From: an uncultured Christensenellaceae bacterium
GTDB lineage: Bacteria > Bacillota > Clostridia > Christensenellales > Borkfalkiaceae
Length of the DNA stretch: 26,073 nt
Reading direction: 5' to 3'
Assembly: GCA_910587005.1 (NCBI GenBank)
Contig: CAJULB010000012.1
Location: 1-26,073, forward strand
Part shown: piece after piece, positions 6,635-13,823 of the stretch
How the letters are laid out: every line of letters begins with the position of its first letter
Numbering within the stretch: position 1 is the stretch's first letter
Position numbers and translations under genes: made by a program
Notes under the pieces: model-generated
Seen by the model: only the letters and a program-made list of their open reading frames with translations
Told to the model about the DNA's origin: nothing
Databases searched by the model: none

Positions 6635-7798
6635 ATGGGTTACGAGGTTTATCTTAAAAAGGGCGAGGAAAAACGCATAATCGCGGGGCACAGCTGGGTG
6701 TATGCAAACGAGGTTGCTAAAATCGATGGCAAGGACAAAAACGGCGCTTTGGCTTCGGTTTTTGCGCACGACGGAAGGTTTGTAGGCAAGGGCTACATAA
6801 ACCACGCTTCCAAAATTCTTGTGCGCGTGTTTATACGCAATAACGGTACGGACAGCGAGGAATTTTATCTTGAACGGCTGAAAGCGGCGAACGATTACCG
6901 CCTTAAATTAGGCTATAAAAACTGTTACAGAATGGTTTTTGCCGAAAGCGACAATATTCCCGCGCTGATAATAGACAAATACGGCGATATTTTGGTTATG
7001 CAGTGTCTGTCTTTGGGTATTGATTTACGCAAAAAACTTATATGCGACTGTCTTGTAAAGCTGTTTTCACCCAAGGGAATTTTTGAGAGAAGCGACGTTT
7101 CCGTCCGAAAAAAAGAGGGTTTAGCCGAAATCAAGCAAACGCTTTACGGGGAAGTGCCCGACTACTGCGAAATTGAAGAAAACGGCGTAAAAATGCTTGT
7201 TGACGTAAAAAACGGACAGAAAACGGGGTATTTCCTTGACCAGAAAGAAAACAGATTTACCGCAAGAAGATATGCAAAGGGCGAAGTTTTGGACTGTTTT
7301 TGCAACAGCGGAGGCTTTTCACTGAACGCGGCGACGGTCGCGGAAAGCGTTATTGCGTGCGATATTTCAGAGCTTGCCTTGCAGAACGTGCGCGACAATG
7401 CGAAGCTTAACGGCTTTAAAAATATTCAGACCTTACAAGGCGACGTTTTCGAGGTTTTAAGAACTTTCAGAAAAGAAAAACGGCAGTTCGACACGGTAAT
7501 TTTAGACCCTCCCGCCTTCTGCAAAACTGCGGACGAGGTTAAGGACGCTTACCGCGGATACAAGGATATAAATTTGACCGCAATGAAAATAGTAAAAAGC
7601 GGAGGGTTTTTGATAACCTGCTCCTGCTCGCACTATATGACCGCGAACTTATTCGAAAAAATGCTGATGGAAGCCGCGAAGGAAAGCGGACGGATTGTGC
7701 GCTGCGTTGAAACGAAAACTCAGGCGCCCGACCACCCGTCGCTGCTTTCCGCAGACGAAACTCAATACTTAAAATTTATCGTTTTACAGGTAATTTAA
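6635..7798 (+). CDS. rlmI: RlmI-like 23S rRNA (cytosine-C5) methyltransferase
   Basis: A 387-residue SAM-dependent methyltransferase of the RlmI/YccW family, whose E. coli member makes m5C1962 in 23S rRNA. An N-terminal PUA-like RNA-binding domain (about 1-70) is followed by an EEHD-like linker and a Rossmann methyltransferase domain with SAM motif VLDCFCNSGGFSL (218-230), acidic motif CDIS (242-245), LDPPAF (290-295) and the Cys motif TCSCS (328-332) carrying the predicted catalytic cysteine. The start at 6635 is chosen because AAGGTGAT lies 4-5 nt upstream; a TTG at 6608 would add nine residues without a binding site and overlap the promoter. It is one of only two plus-strand genes here, transcribed divergently from the exporter operon and ending in a bidirectional terminator. 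The exact modified base is inferred from family only. Confidence 0.88.
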   Translation: MGYEVYLKKGEEKRIIAGHSWVYANEVAKIDGKDKNGALASVFAHDGRFVGKGYINHASKILVRVFIRNNGTDSEEFYLERLKAANDYRLKLGYKNCYRMVFAESDNIPALIIDKYGDILVMQCLSLGIDLRKKLICDCLVKLFSPKGIFERSDVSVRKKEGLAEIKQTLYGEVPDYCEIEENGVKMLVDVKNGQKTGYFLDQKENRFTARRYAKGEVLDCFCNSGGFSLNAATVAESVIACDISELALQNVRDNAKLNGFKNIQTLQGDVFEVLRTFRKEKRQFDTVILDPPAFCKTADEVKDAYRGYKDINLTAMKIVKSGGFLITCSCSHYMTANLFEKMLMEAAKESGRIVRCVETKTQAPDHPSLLSADETQYLKFIVLQVI

Positions 7799-7802
7799 GC
7801 CA

Positions 7803-7831
7803 TTTATGTCTGACATAGTACTTAATAAACG
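7803..7831. repeat. 29-bp dispersed intergenic repeat, copy 1
   Basis: This segment (core TGACATAGTACTT) matches 17158-17186 at 26 of 29 positions in the same orientation. It contains the odd-centred palindrome TATGTC-T-GACATA and the palindromic hexamer AGTACT. It lies between the rlmI stop codon and the terminator stem. Nothing identifies its function. Confidence 0.6.
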
Positions 7832-7870
7832 CGCAAAAACACGGCTTTAAGCCGTGTTTTTGCGCGTTTT
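7827..7870. terminator. Bidirectional terminator between rlmI and the aminopeptidase
   Basis: A perfect 21-bp inverted repeat (7827-7847 with 7849-7869) with a single central base. The GC core ACGGCTT/AAGCCGT is extended by A5/T5 and ACGCGC/GCGCGT blocks. T-rich sequence follows on both strands, so it can end both convergent transcripts. Confidence 0.85.
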
Positions 7871-7884
7871 GCATTTATTTTAAA

Positions 7885-9114
7885 TTATATTGCCCAGTTA
7901 CCGTCTTTAAAGATTTGTACGCGTTTTCCGTCCTTAGTAACGCCGACGATAGACATATCTTTACTGCCTATCATAAAATCTACGTGTATCATAGAGCTGT
8001 TCACGCCGAGCTTTTCGCACTCCTCTACCGTAAGATTTTCATAATTTTCAATACAGTCGTTAAAGCCTCTGCCGAGCGCTAAGTGACAGCTTGCATTCTC
8101 GTCAAACAATGTATTATAAAAAAGTATGCCCGTGTTGTTTATGGGCGAATCGTACGCAATCAAAGCGCACTCGCCGAGGTATGCGGCGCCCTCGTCCATA
8201 GAAACCATTTTTTCAAGCAAGTCCTGATTTTTTTCAGCGTACAGCTCAACAACCTTTCCTTTTTCAAATCTCAGCCAGAAGTTTTCAATAAGCTTGCCCT
8301 GATAGGAAAGCGGTTTTGTCGCAACTACCTTTCCTTCCGCTATTCCGCGCACGGGCGAAGTGAATACTTCTTCGCTGGGGATATTCGGGTTAAAGTAAAC
8401 GCGGTTTTTGCCTATCGTGTACTCGCCCCCGCCCGAAAATTTACCCGCTGGATTAAGTCCCACTTTAAAGTCGGTGCCGTTCGCGCTCTTGTATTCGAGG
8501 GTTGCAAACTTGTAATCGTTCAAAAATTTACAGCGTTTTGCGAGGTTTTCGTTATGCTTTTTCCATGCTGAAATCGGGTCCCCGTCCACGCGGGAAGTAT
8601 CCAGAATAGCTTCCCAAAGCTTTTCAACCGCTTTATCGGGCGCAAGCCCGGAAAAAACCTTAACCGCCCACTCTTTACCGGGGACTGCGGCAATGCACCA
8701 CTGCTCTTTATTTTCAACCGCGTCGCGGTAAGGCTTGATTATCGGGAAGCGCGCCATATTCGCCTTGGATATTTTTTCGCTGTCGGTTCCGTCAAGACCG
8801 TCTGGGTCGTCGGAATCGAGCCAAAGCCGGCAAGGAAGCTTATCAACCCGCCTTTGAAGCTTTGCTTTTTCGATTTCGGTCACTTCGGAAAGCGTTTCCA
8901 GACTTCTGTACTGATAATTGAGCTTGGTTACAGGCATATACGCCCAGTCTACGTTTACGCGTTCGGCTCCCGCCAGATAACACTCCTCAACCACCATTGC
9001 CACAAATTCGGGCTGGTCAAGTCCGCACATTATGTTTACTTCCTGCCCTTTCTGCACGTTAAGCCCGCACTTTACTATAAGCTGTGCGTATTTTTTTAAT
9101 CTTTCTTTTTGCAT
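7885..9114 (-). CDS. M29-family metallo-aminopeptidase (AmpS/PepS-like)
   Basis: A 409-residue cytoplasmic aminopeptidase of peptidase family M29, which removes N-terminal residues from peptides using a two-metal centre. The expected metal ligands are all present: E249 (NIPSEEVFTSP), E315 (GECAL), H344 (ASCHLALG), H377 and D379 (SMIHVDF). Their spacing is identical, with a constant -4 offset, to the ligands I recall for staphylococcal AmpS. Length is normal for the family (about 410). ATG 9114 has AAAGGA 8 nt upstream. The gene is convergent with rlmI and shares its terminator. It appears to be monocistronic with its own promoter at 9145-9173, although the upstream permease gene lacks an obvious terminator and read-through is possible. 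Confidence 0.92.
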   Translation of the reverse strand: MQKERLKKYAQLIVKCGLNVQKGQEVNIMCGLDQPEFVAMVVEECYLAGAERVNVDWAYMPVTKLNYQYRSLETLSEVTEIEKAKLQRRVDKLPCRLWLDSDDPDGLDGTDSEKISKANMARFPIIKPYRDAVENKEQWCIAAVPGKEWAVKVFSGLAPDKAVEKLWEAILDTSRVDGDPISAWKKHNENLAKRCKFLNDYKFATLEYKSANGTDFKVGLNPAGKFSGGGEYTIGKNRVYFNPNIPSEEVFTSPVRGIAEGKVVATKPLSYQGKLIENFWLRFEKGKVVELYAEKNQDLLEKMVSMDEGAAYLGECALIAYDSPINNTGILFYNTLFDENASCHLALGRGFNDCIENYENLTVEECEKLGVNSSMIHVDFMIGSKDMSIVGVTKDGKRVQIFKDGNWAI

Positions 9115-9144
9115 AAATTATATCCTTTATTAAAGTTTTGCTTA

Positions 9145-9173
9145 ATTTTACAACTTTTTAAAAGATTATGCAA
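9145..9173 (-). promoter_or_regulatory. Putative promoter of the M29 aminopeptidase
   Basis: Minus strand: TTGCAT (9173-9168), 17-bp spacer, TAAAAT (9150-9145). The predicted leader is about 24 nt and contains AAAGGA at 9128-9123. The -35 is weak (3/6). Confidence 0.45.
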
Positions 9174-9189
9174 GAAAAATGTTTATTCT

Positions 9190-10131
9190 TCATTTCTTTT
9201 TGTTTTTTATAATTACTATTGCGATATACGCGGCAAGCAATACCGCGCAGGCGCCCAAAAGTATGCCGTACATTGCGCCGAGCGGAATTTTTGTTCCGAA
9301 CGAATACAAATTAGCGTCGAAGCTGTCGCGTACGCCGTTGATAACACCGTTTATAATATTTTCGTCAACGGAATTTGCGCGCATTTCTTCAATAAAAGCC
9401 TGCATATAGCCGTTGAGATAGTGGTTGCGCATTGTCCCGACGCTGTAAATGCCCGGCATTAGCAATAAAACGTTCTGCAACCCTTTTGAAAAGGACGAAA
9501 TCGGCATATAAGCCCCGCAAATGAAGCCGTACATTGAAGAAACGAGAGTTGCGACCGCGGAAAGTCCGCCTTGCGTGGAAATAAAGCTTTCCACAACGCC
9601 CGCCAAAAGCGTGCCGAAAAGTATTCCGCAAATTATATCAACGATTATCATAAACGTATCGGCAACGGTTAAATACCAGCCTATGCAAGCAAGATAAATA
9701 TGTCCTATCAGCATAACAGTAATAAGCACGGTAAACGTTATTAAAAAATTCGAAATAAAATACGCAAGCGAAACAGTCGTTCCCTTTACGGGAGAAACGC
9801 GGAAATCGTTGACGGACGAATTGATTTTATCGTCAATCATAATTGTATTTGAACAAAACGCAACCGTAACCGCGCTTACGCTTAGTATCGACGACATAAG
9901 CCACGCGCCCGCGCACCCGTTGATAATCCTCGGGCTTACCGTTAAATTATTTTTAACAAACGCGCTTTCTAAGCTTTCAATATAGATATTTCTTAAAAAC
10001 GTAACGAACAGCACAAACAAGATAATCGGCGTTAACAATGACATAAAAAACGTGAATTTGTCTTTGAAATAGCATTTTGTATTGCGCGAAACAAGCGATA
10101 TTAATTTTTTACATTCCTTCATTTTTGTCAT
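9190..10131 (-). CDS. ABC-2 type permease of a TetR-controlled efflux unit
   Basis: A 313-residue membrane protein with six predicted helices at about 27-48, 75-97, 118-146, 158-182, 191-213 and 283-308, the ABC-2 exporter topology. The segment VNDFRVSPVKG (108-117) after helix 2 and the GAYMPISSFSKGLQNVL stretch before the extracytoplasmic loop (230-280) are typical of drug or polysaccharide ABC-2 permeases. It would pair with the ATPase encoded just upstream (10192-11040). ATG 10131 has AAAGGA about 8 nt upstream, a site that lies within the out-of-frame ATPase tail. The ligand is unknown. Confidence 0.9.
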   Translation of the reverse strand: MTKMKECKKLISLVSRNTKCYFKDKFTFFMSLLTPIILFVLFVTFLRNIYIESLESAFVKNNLTVSPRIINGCAGAWLMSSILSVSAVTVAFCSNTIMIDDKINSSVNDFRVSPVKGTTVSLAYFISNFLITFTVLITVMLIGHIYLACIGWYLTVADTFMIIVDIICGILFGTLLAGVVESFISTQGGLSAVATLVSSMYGFICGAYMPISSFSKGLQNVLLLMPGIYSVGTMRNHYLNGYMQAFIEEMRANSVDENIINGVINGVRDSFDANLYSFGTKIPLGAMYGILLGACAVLLAAYIAIVIIKNKKK

Positions 10132-10132
10132 T

Positions 10133-10195
10133 TCACACTTCCTTTAAATCTTTACCCGTAACTTTAAGAAATACGTTATCCATATTTCCCTTTAA
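10133..10195 (-). pseudogene. Out-of-frame C-terminal tail of the ABC ATPase
   Basis: The ATPase reading frame stops at TAA 10194-10192. In the -1 frame the sequence continues as LKGNMDNVFLKVTGKDLKEV and stops at TGA 10135-10133, one base before the permease ATG. The DNVFLKVTGK motif is the usual C-terminal ending of DrrA/CcmA-like ATPases paired with ABC-2 permeases. The 20-residue tail therefore looks like the ancestral end of the ATPase, cut off by a single-base deletion in the TTTAAAGGGAAA run. An assembly error there, or true frameshifting, would look the same. Confidence 0.72.
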
Positions 10196-11040
10196 ACCTC
10201 GAAATCTTCAAAAAATTCGGGTTTTATTGCAAAAAACTGCCCGACTTCCGCGGTTGAGTTAAGTTCTATTTCAACAAAGTCGCGTTCACGCTTTACATTC
10301 AGTCCGAGTTCGGCAAAATATTTTTCAGCTTCGTCAATATACTTGTAAAATTTGATAAAATCGCTTGCATATGCGGTTTTCAAGTCGTGCGGGGTACCTT
10401 CCGCAACCTTTTTACCGCTTTCGAGTATAACCACGTAATCCGCGTTTGCCGCCTCCTCCATATAATGGGTTGTCAAAAAGACGGTTAAGCCCTGTTCTTT
10501 TCTTAATTTCTCTACCACGTTCCACACGGTTATGCGTGTTTTAGGGTCTAAGCCCGTTGTAGGTTCGTCTAAAATTAACACTTTGGGGTTATAAAACAAC
10601 GCGCGCGCAATATCGATGCGCCGTTTTTGACCGCCCGAAAGCTTGTTTACGGGACGCTTTAAAATATCTTTTAAGTCGAGCAGTTCGGAAATTTCGGCAA
10701 GTCGGTTTTTGAACTCTTTACCGAATATTCCGTACAGCCCCGCGCGCGATTTCAGATTGTCGTATGCGGACATTTTTTTATCCAGAACCGAGCTTTGAAA
10801 AACAATACCTATTTCGCTTTTTATTTTATCGGCGTCGGTTTCAACGTTGTAACCGCAAATTTTAACGGTTCCACCGTCCTTTGCAAGTATTCCGCTGATT
10901 ATATTTATCGTTGTAGACTTGCCCGCGCCGTTCACGCCGAGAAAGGCGAATAGCTCGCCCTCGCGCACGCTGAACGAAATACCGTCCACCGCCTTTACGT
11001 CTTTAAATGATTTTTTAAGATTTTCAATTTCAATTATCAT
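10192..11040 (-). CDS. ABC transporter ATPase (DrrA/CcmA type), C-terminus truncated
   Basis: A 282-residue nucleotide-binding subunit. Walker A GVNGAGKS (35-42), Q-loop Q82, signature LSGGQ (134-138), Walker B LILDEP (155-160) and switch H192 (TTHYMEE) are all intact, so catalysis should be possible. A C-terminal regulatory extension follows (about 215-282) ending EDFEV, where relatives go on for about 20 residues to a VFLKVTGK-like motif; that tail exists here only in the -1 frame (10133-10195). ATG 11040 has AAAGGA about 9 nt upstream and overlaps the end of the TetR gene by 11 bp, so translation is coupled. It forms an efflux pump with the ABC-2 permease downstream, under control of the TetR protein. 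Confidence 0.92.
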   Translation of the reverse strand: MIIEIENLKKSFKDVKAVDGISFSVREGELFAFLGVNGAGKSTTINIISGILAKDGGTVKICGYNVETDADKIKSEIGIVFQSSVLDKKMSAYDNLKSRAGLYGIFGKEFKNRLAEISELLDLKDILKRPVNKLSGGQKRRIDIARALFYNPKVLILDEPTTGLDPKTRITVWNVVEKLRKEQGLTVFLTTHYMEEAANADYVVILESGKKVAEGTPHDLKTAYASDFIKFYKYIDEAEKYFAELGLNVKRERDFVEIELNSTAEVGQFFAIKPEFFEDFEV

Positions 11041-11599
11041 TTTTATTATCCTTTAAATTATTTACAAAGCCAAAATATGCGTCGGAAACAAGCCCGCTTA
11101 CCGTTTCCCAATCAAGGTCTATATAGTCGGTTGCAAACATACTTGCTATTCCGTGAACGAATATCCACATTTGCATATGAAGCTTCGCCGCGGCGTCCTG
11201 ATATAAGCCGTAGTTTTTCATAATCATAAATACGGAAGTATCAAAACTTTCCCGTTGCATTCCCGTTTGAGCCATACCGTCGTTCATAAGCAGATATTTG
11301 AAAAACTGTTTCTCTTCCTTTGCAAAACGTATATATCCCATTCCTGCGGCTTTATATTCGGGAAATTCTTTTTTTGCAATTTCATTTTCTATATAGCCGT
11401 TAAAAACATTCAAAATCGCTTTTGCAACGGCTGTTTTTAAATCGTCCATACCCGCAAAAGAATGATAAATCGGCTGTGTAGAACATTTACATGCGTCCGC
11501 GAGCGAACGCATGTTCAAAGCGGATATTCCGCTTTGACGTACTACCTCCAATGCCCCGTCTAAAATTTTTTCTTTTGTTATTTGCTTTTTTGCCGGCAA
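11030..11599 (-). CDS. TetR/AcrR-family transcriptional regulator
   Basis: A 189-residue regulator. Residues 8-60 form the TetR DNA-binding domain: ITKEKILDGALEVV, then the helix-turn-helix LNMRSLADACKCSTQPIYHSF. The remaining all-helical part should bind a ligand and dimerise. The start codon is TTG at 11599, fixed by GGAGGGG at 11611-11605, 5 nt upstream; no ATG is available nearby. The gene leads the efflux operon and overlaps the ATPase by 11 bp. A 34-bp palindrome (11619-11652) lies between its promoter and its start codon, so it very probably represses its own operon until the pump's substrate binds. The substrate cannot be inferred. Confidence 0.93.
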   Translation of the reverse strand: MPAKKQITKEKILDGALEVVRQSGISALNMRSLADACKCSTQPIYHSFAGMDDLKTAVAKAILNVFNGYIENEIAKKEFPEYKAAGMGYIRFAKEEKQFFKYLLMNDGMAQTGMQRESFDTSVFMIMKNYGLYQDAAAKLHMQMWIFVHGIASMFATDYIDLDWETVSGLVSDAYFGFVNNLKDNKNDN

Positions 11600-11618
11600 A
11601 ATATCCCCTCCGTTTTAA

Positions 11619-11652
11619 AAATAACATAAGTTATTAATAACGTTTGTTATTT
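11619..11652. promoter_or_regulatory. Palindromic operator of the TetR efflux operon
   Basis: Arms of 17 bp match at 15 positions, built from the half-sites ATAAC and GTTAT repeated around the perfect centre GTTATT/AATAAC. It begins 20 bp upstream of the TTG start and overlaps the predicted -10 and transcription start. This position and symmetry are what an autorepressing TetR protein needs. Confidence 0.75.
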
Positions 11653-11677
11653 CATCAGCATAATACGGCAAAGTCAA
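11649..11677 (-). promoter_or_regulatory. Promoter of the TetR efflux operon
   Basis: Minus strand: TTGACT (11677-11672, 5/6), 17-bp spacer, TGAAAT (11654-11649, 4/6). The -10 overlaps the edge of the operator palindrome, so bound repressor would block RNA polymerase. The weak -10 makes the exact box uncertain. Confidence 0.5.
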
Positions 11678-11704
11678 GCGTTTTTAATAAAAATTTGCCG
11701 TAGA

Positions 11705-11736
11705 AAGCGCCGCAGCGGATTTACGCTGCGGCGCTT
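11705..11736 (-). terminator. rnpB terminator hairpin
   Basis: A perfect 13-bp GC-rich stem (AAGCGCCGCAGCG / CGCTGCGGCGCTT) with a 6-nt loop just beyond the 3' end of RNase P RNA. On the minus strand it is followed by CTTTCTAC and then an AT-rich stretch, a short imperfect U tract. Confidence 0.65.
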
Positions 11737-11745
11737 ATAAAATAA

Positions 11746-12098
11746 TCTGAGTTTAACCGTAAGCCGAGTTCTGTCTTGTACGGTCATCTATCTAACCTTG
11801 CAGTCGCCTGCAAGTTTAAGCGATATTTACGGCTGTCGGCAGACGGGCAGTCTTTTGCATTTAAGCAAGCCGATAGCCCAATCTTGCATCGGGTGGGGTT
11901 TAATTGGCTCCCCTTGTTACCAAAGGGACGGTGAGCTCTTACCTCGCCATTCCAACCTTACAGTATAAAACTGCGGTATATTTCTGTTCACTTTCCTTGA
12001 AGTCGCCTTCTCCTGCCGTTAACAGGCACCCTTGCCCTGCGATGCTCGGACTTTCCTCACGCTGTTTTCACAGCCCGCGACCGTATGATTAACTCAAA
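11746..12098 (-). ncRNA. rnpB: RNase P RNA
   Basis: The catalytic RNA of RNase P, which matures tRNA 5' ends. On the minus strand the universally conserved GAGGAAAGTCCGAGC lies at 12058-12044, and the 3' conserved ACAGAACTCGGCTTAC at 11774-11759. The ends are set by the P1 pairing of GAGTTAA near 12095 with TTAAACTC near 11756-11749 (one bulge). Length is about 350 nt. Ends are accurate to a few bases. It is transcribed divergently from pyk, with a promoter at 12107-12136 and a hairpin terminator at 11705-11736. Confidence 0.95.
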
Positions 12099-12106
12099 TC
12101 AAAAAT

Positions 12107-12136
12107 ATTTTAACACTTAAATGCAAATTAAGGCAA
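12107..12136 (-). promoter_or_regulatory. Promoter of rnpB
   Basis: Minus strand: TTGCCT (12136-12131), 18-bp spacer, TAAAAT (12112-12107), predicting a start near 12100, within a few bases of the expected RNA 5' end. Confidence 0.55.
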
Positions 12137-12154
12137 GTAATTTACGTTATGCGA

Positions 12155-12183
12155 TTGATTTTTGCGGGGATTTATTTTAAAAT
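12155..12183 (+). promoter_or_regulatory. Promoter of pyk
   Basis: TTGATT (12155-12160), 17-bp spacer, TAAAAT (12178-12183). The predicted start near 12190 leaves a leader of about 26 nt with AAGGAG at 12203-12208. Confidence 0.65.
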
Positions 12184-12215
12184 GATTATCAGCAAATTCA
12201 GCAAGGAGCATTAAA

Positions 12216-13634
12216 ATGAAAAAGACGAAAATTATCTGCACGTTAGGGCCTGCAAGCGACAGCGAAAAAATACTTTCCGAACTTGTTGACGCAGGTATGA
12301 ATGTTGCAAGACTTAACTTTTCGCACGGAACGCATGAAGAGCATGCGGTTAAAATTGCAAAAATAAAGAAAGTGAGGGAGCAGAAAAACGTTCCACTGCC
12401 TATCATTCTCGATACCAAAGGCCCCGAATTTAGAATTAAAACCTTTGAAAAAGGAAAAATCACGTTAAAGGACGGCGATACCTTTACTTTTACCACCGAC
12501 GAAATCGTGGGCGATAAAACGCGCGTTTCCGTTTCGTTCAAGGGCATTTGCGAGCAGATGTTCCCCGGCGATAAAATACTTTTAAATAACGGACTTATGA
12601 TTTTCGAGGTTGTCAAGGTCGAAAAGCCCAACGTTATATGCAAAACCGTTGTCGGCGGAGAGCTTTCCAACAGAAAGTCTATGTTCTTTCCCGATAAACA
12701 GCTTGAAATGGAATATTTGTCCGAGCAGGACAAAGCCGATTTGAAATTCGGCGTTGAACAAGGGATTGATTTTGTTGCCGCATCGTTTGTATCCAAAGCT
12801 CAGGATGTTATAGATATAAGAAACTGGCTCAGAGAATGCGGTTCACCCGACGGTGAAATAGAAATTATCGCAAAAATCGAAAGCCGCGCGGGCGTTAACA
12901 ATCTTGACACCATTTTGAAGGTAAGCGACGGTATTATGGTTGCGCGCGGTGATTTGGGCGTTGAAGTACCTTTCGAGGAACTGCCCAGCATCCAAAAAAC
13001 TATTATCAACGCTTGCAGAATTTGCGGAAAGCGCAGTATCACTGCAACCGAGATGCTGGAATCTATGATTAAACAGCCCCGCCCCACCAGAGCGGAAATT
13101 TCCGACGTAGCTAACGCTGTTTACGACGGTTCTTCGGCGATTATGCTTTCGGGCGAAACAGCGGCTGGCGCATACCCCGTAGAAGCAGTTAAGGCGATGT
13201 CTAAAATCGCAATGCAAGCCGAAGAGAATACAAATTATATTGCGCACATTGACGAAAAGGAATATAAAATTACAAAACTTTCGGAAGCGCTTGCGCACTC
13301 CGCCTGCACCCTTGCGCACGACATAGGCGCGAAAGTTATAGTTGTTTGCACAAGAACGGGCGGCACGGCGAGAACGGTTTCGCGTTTCCGTCCGATGATT
13401 GACATAATAGGAATGACGACCGAGGAAAGAGCGTACAGAAAGTTGGCTTTAAGCTGGGGCGTAACTCCCGTTATGAGCGAGGAATTCTATTCCGTGGACG
13501 TACTTTTCCATTACGCAAAGCGCGCCGCTATCGAAAGCGGAATGGTCAACAAGGGCGACAAAATCGTGCTGACCGGCGGAACGCCTAACGGCAAGAGCGG
13601 AAACAGCAATCTTGTAAACGTTGAAACCGTTTAA
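12216..13634 (+). CDS. pyk: Pyruvate kinase
   Basis: The 472-residue glycolytic enzyme transferring phosphate from phosphoenolpyruvate to ADP. Visible hallmarks are the start IICTLGPAS (6-14), ARLNFSHG (31-38), LDTKGPEFR (65-73), catalytic lysine K220 in AKIES, metal-binding MVARGDLGVE (241-250), TEMLESM (278-284) and PTRAEISDVANAVYDGSSA (290-308) with LSGETAAG following. It is the short form: the extra C-terminal PEP-utiliser-like domain of Bacillus pyruvate kinase is absent. The usual GVNLPG-like loop after SNRK reads SMFFPD, a small family deviation near residue 155. ATG 12216 has AAGGAG 7 nt upstream. The gene is monocistronic, with a promoter at 12155-12183 and a 14-bp stem terminator right after the stop. 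Confidence 0.96.
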   Translation: MKKTKIICTLGPASDSEKILSELVDAGMNVARLNFSHGTHEEHAVKIAKIKKVREQKNVPLPIILDTKGPEFRIKTFEKGKITLKDGDTFTFTTDEIVGDKTRVSVSFKGICEQMFPGDKILLNNGLMIFEVVKVEKPNVICKTVVGGELSNRKSMFFPDKQLEMEYLSEQDKADLKFGVEQGIDFVAASFVSKAQDVIDIRNWLRECGSPDGEIEIIAKIESRAGVNNLDTILKVSDGIMVARGDLGVEVPFEELPSIQKTIINACRICGKRSITATEMLESMIKQPRPTRAEISDVANAVYDGSSAIMLSGETAAGAYPVEAVKAMSKIAMQAEENTNYIAHIDEKEYKITKLSEALAHSACTLAHDIGAKVIVVCTRTGGTARTVSRFRPMIDIIGMTTEERAYRKLALSWGVTPVMSEEFYSVDVLFHYAKRAAIESGMVNKGDKIVLTGGTPNGKSGNSNLVNVETV

Positions 13635-13656
13635 TTATTAAATATCTACATAATGT

Positions 13657-13695
13657 CGGCGGCGGCGCTTATAATAAAGCGCCGCCGCCGTTTTT
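13657..13695 (+). terminator. pyk terminator
   Basis: A perfect 14-bp GC-rich stem (13657-13670 with 13677-13690), loop ATAATA, followed by TTTTT. It lies 22 bp after the pyk stop codon. Confidence 0.9.
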
Positions 13696-13699
13696 AATA

Positions 13700-13738
13700 A
13701 AAATTAAGTCCCCCGCGCCGTAATTGGCGCGGGGGACT
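13700..13738 (-). terminator. Terminator of the flavoprotein cluster
   Basis: A perfect 13-bp stem (AGTCCCCCGCGCC / GGCGCGGGGGACT) with loop GTAATT. On the minus strand it is followed by TAATTTTTATT. It lies about 85 bp beyond the stop codon at 13824, back-to-back with the pyk terminator. The 85-bp stretch between holds no recognisable gene. Confidence 0.8.
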
Positions 13739-13823
13739 CAGAGAGAATATGAAAAAAAGTTGAGTGTATGCCGTTTGTTGATGGTTTTATTATAATCTGC
13801 GTATGTGTTGAAAATATGAAAAT

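Noticed and set aside
8083..8571. Plus-strand open frame of 162 codons
   Set aside because: It lies antisense within the confidently assigned M29 aminopeptidase gene.
12128..12796. Minus-strand open frame of 222 codons
   Set aside because: It is antisense to the start of pyk, covers its promoter, and reads as Ser-rich shadow sequence.
13740..13823. Short plus-strand open frame (about 19 codons) near a TATAAT
   Set aside because: No ribosome binding site and no correctly spaced -35 element; it sits in the spacer behind the flavoprotein cluster.
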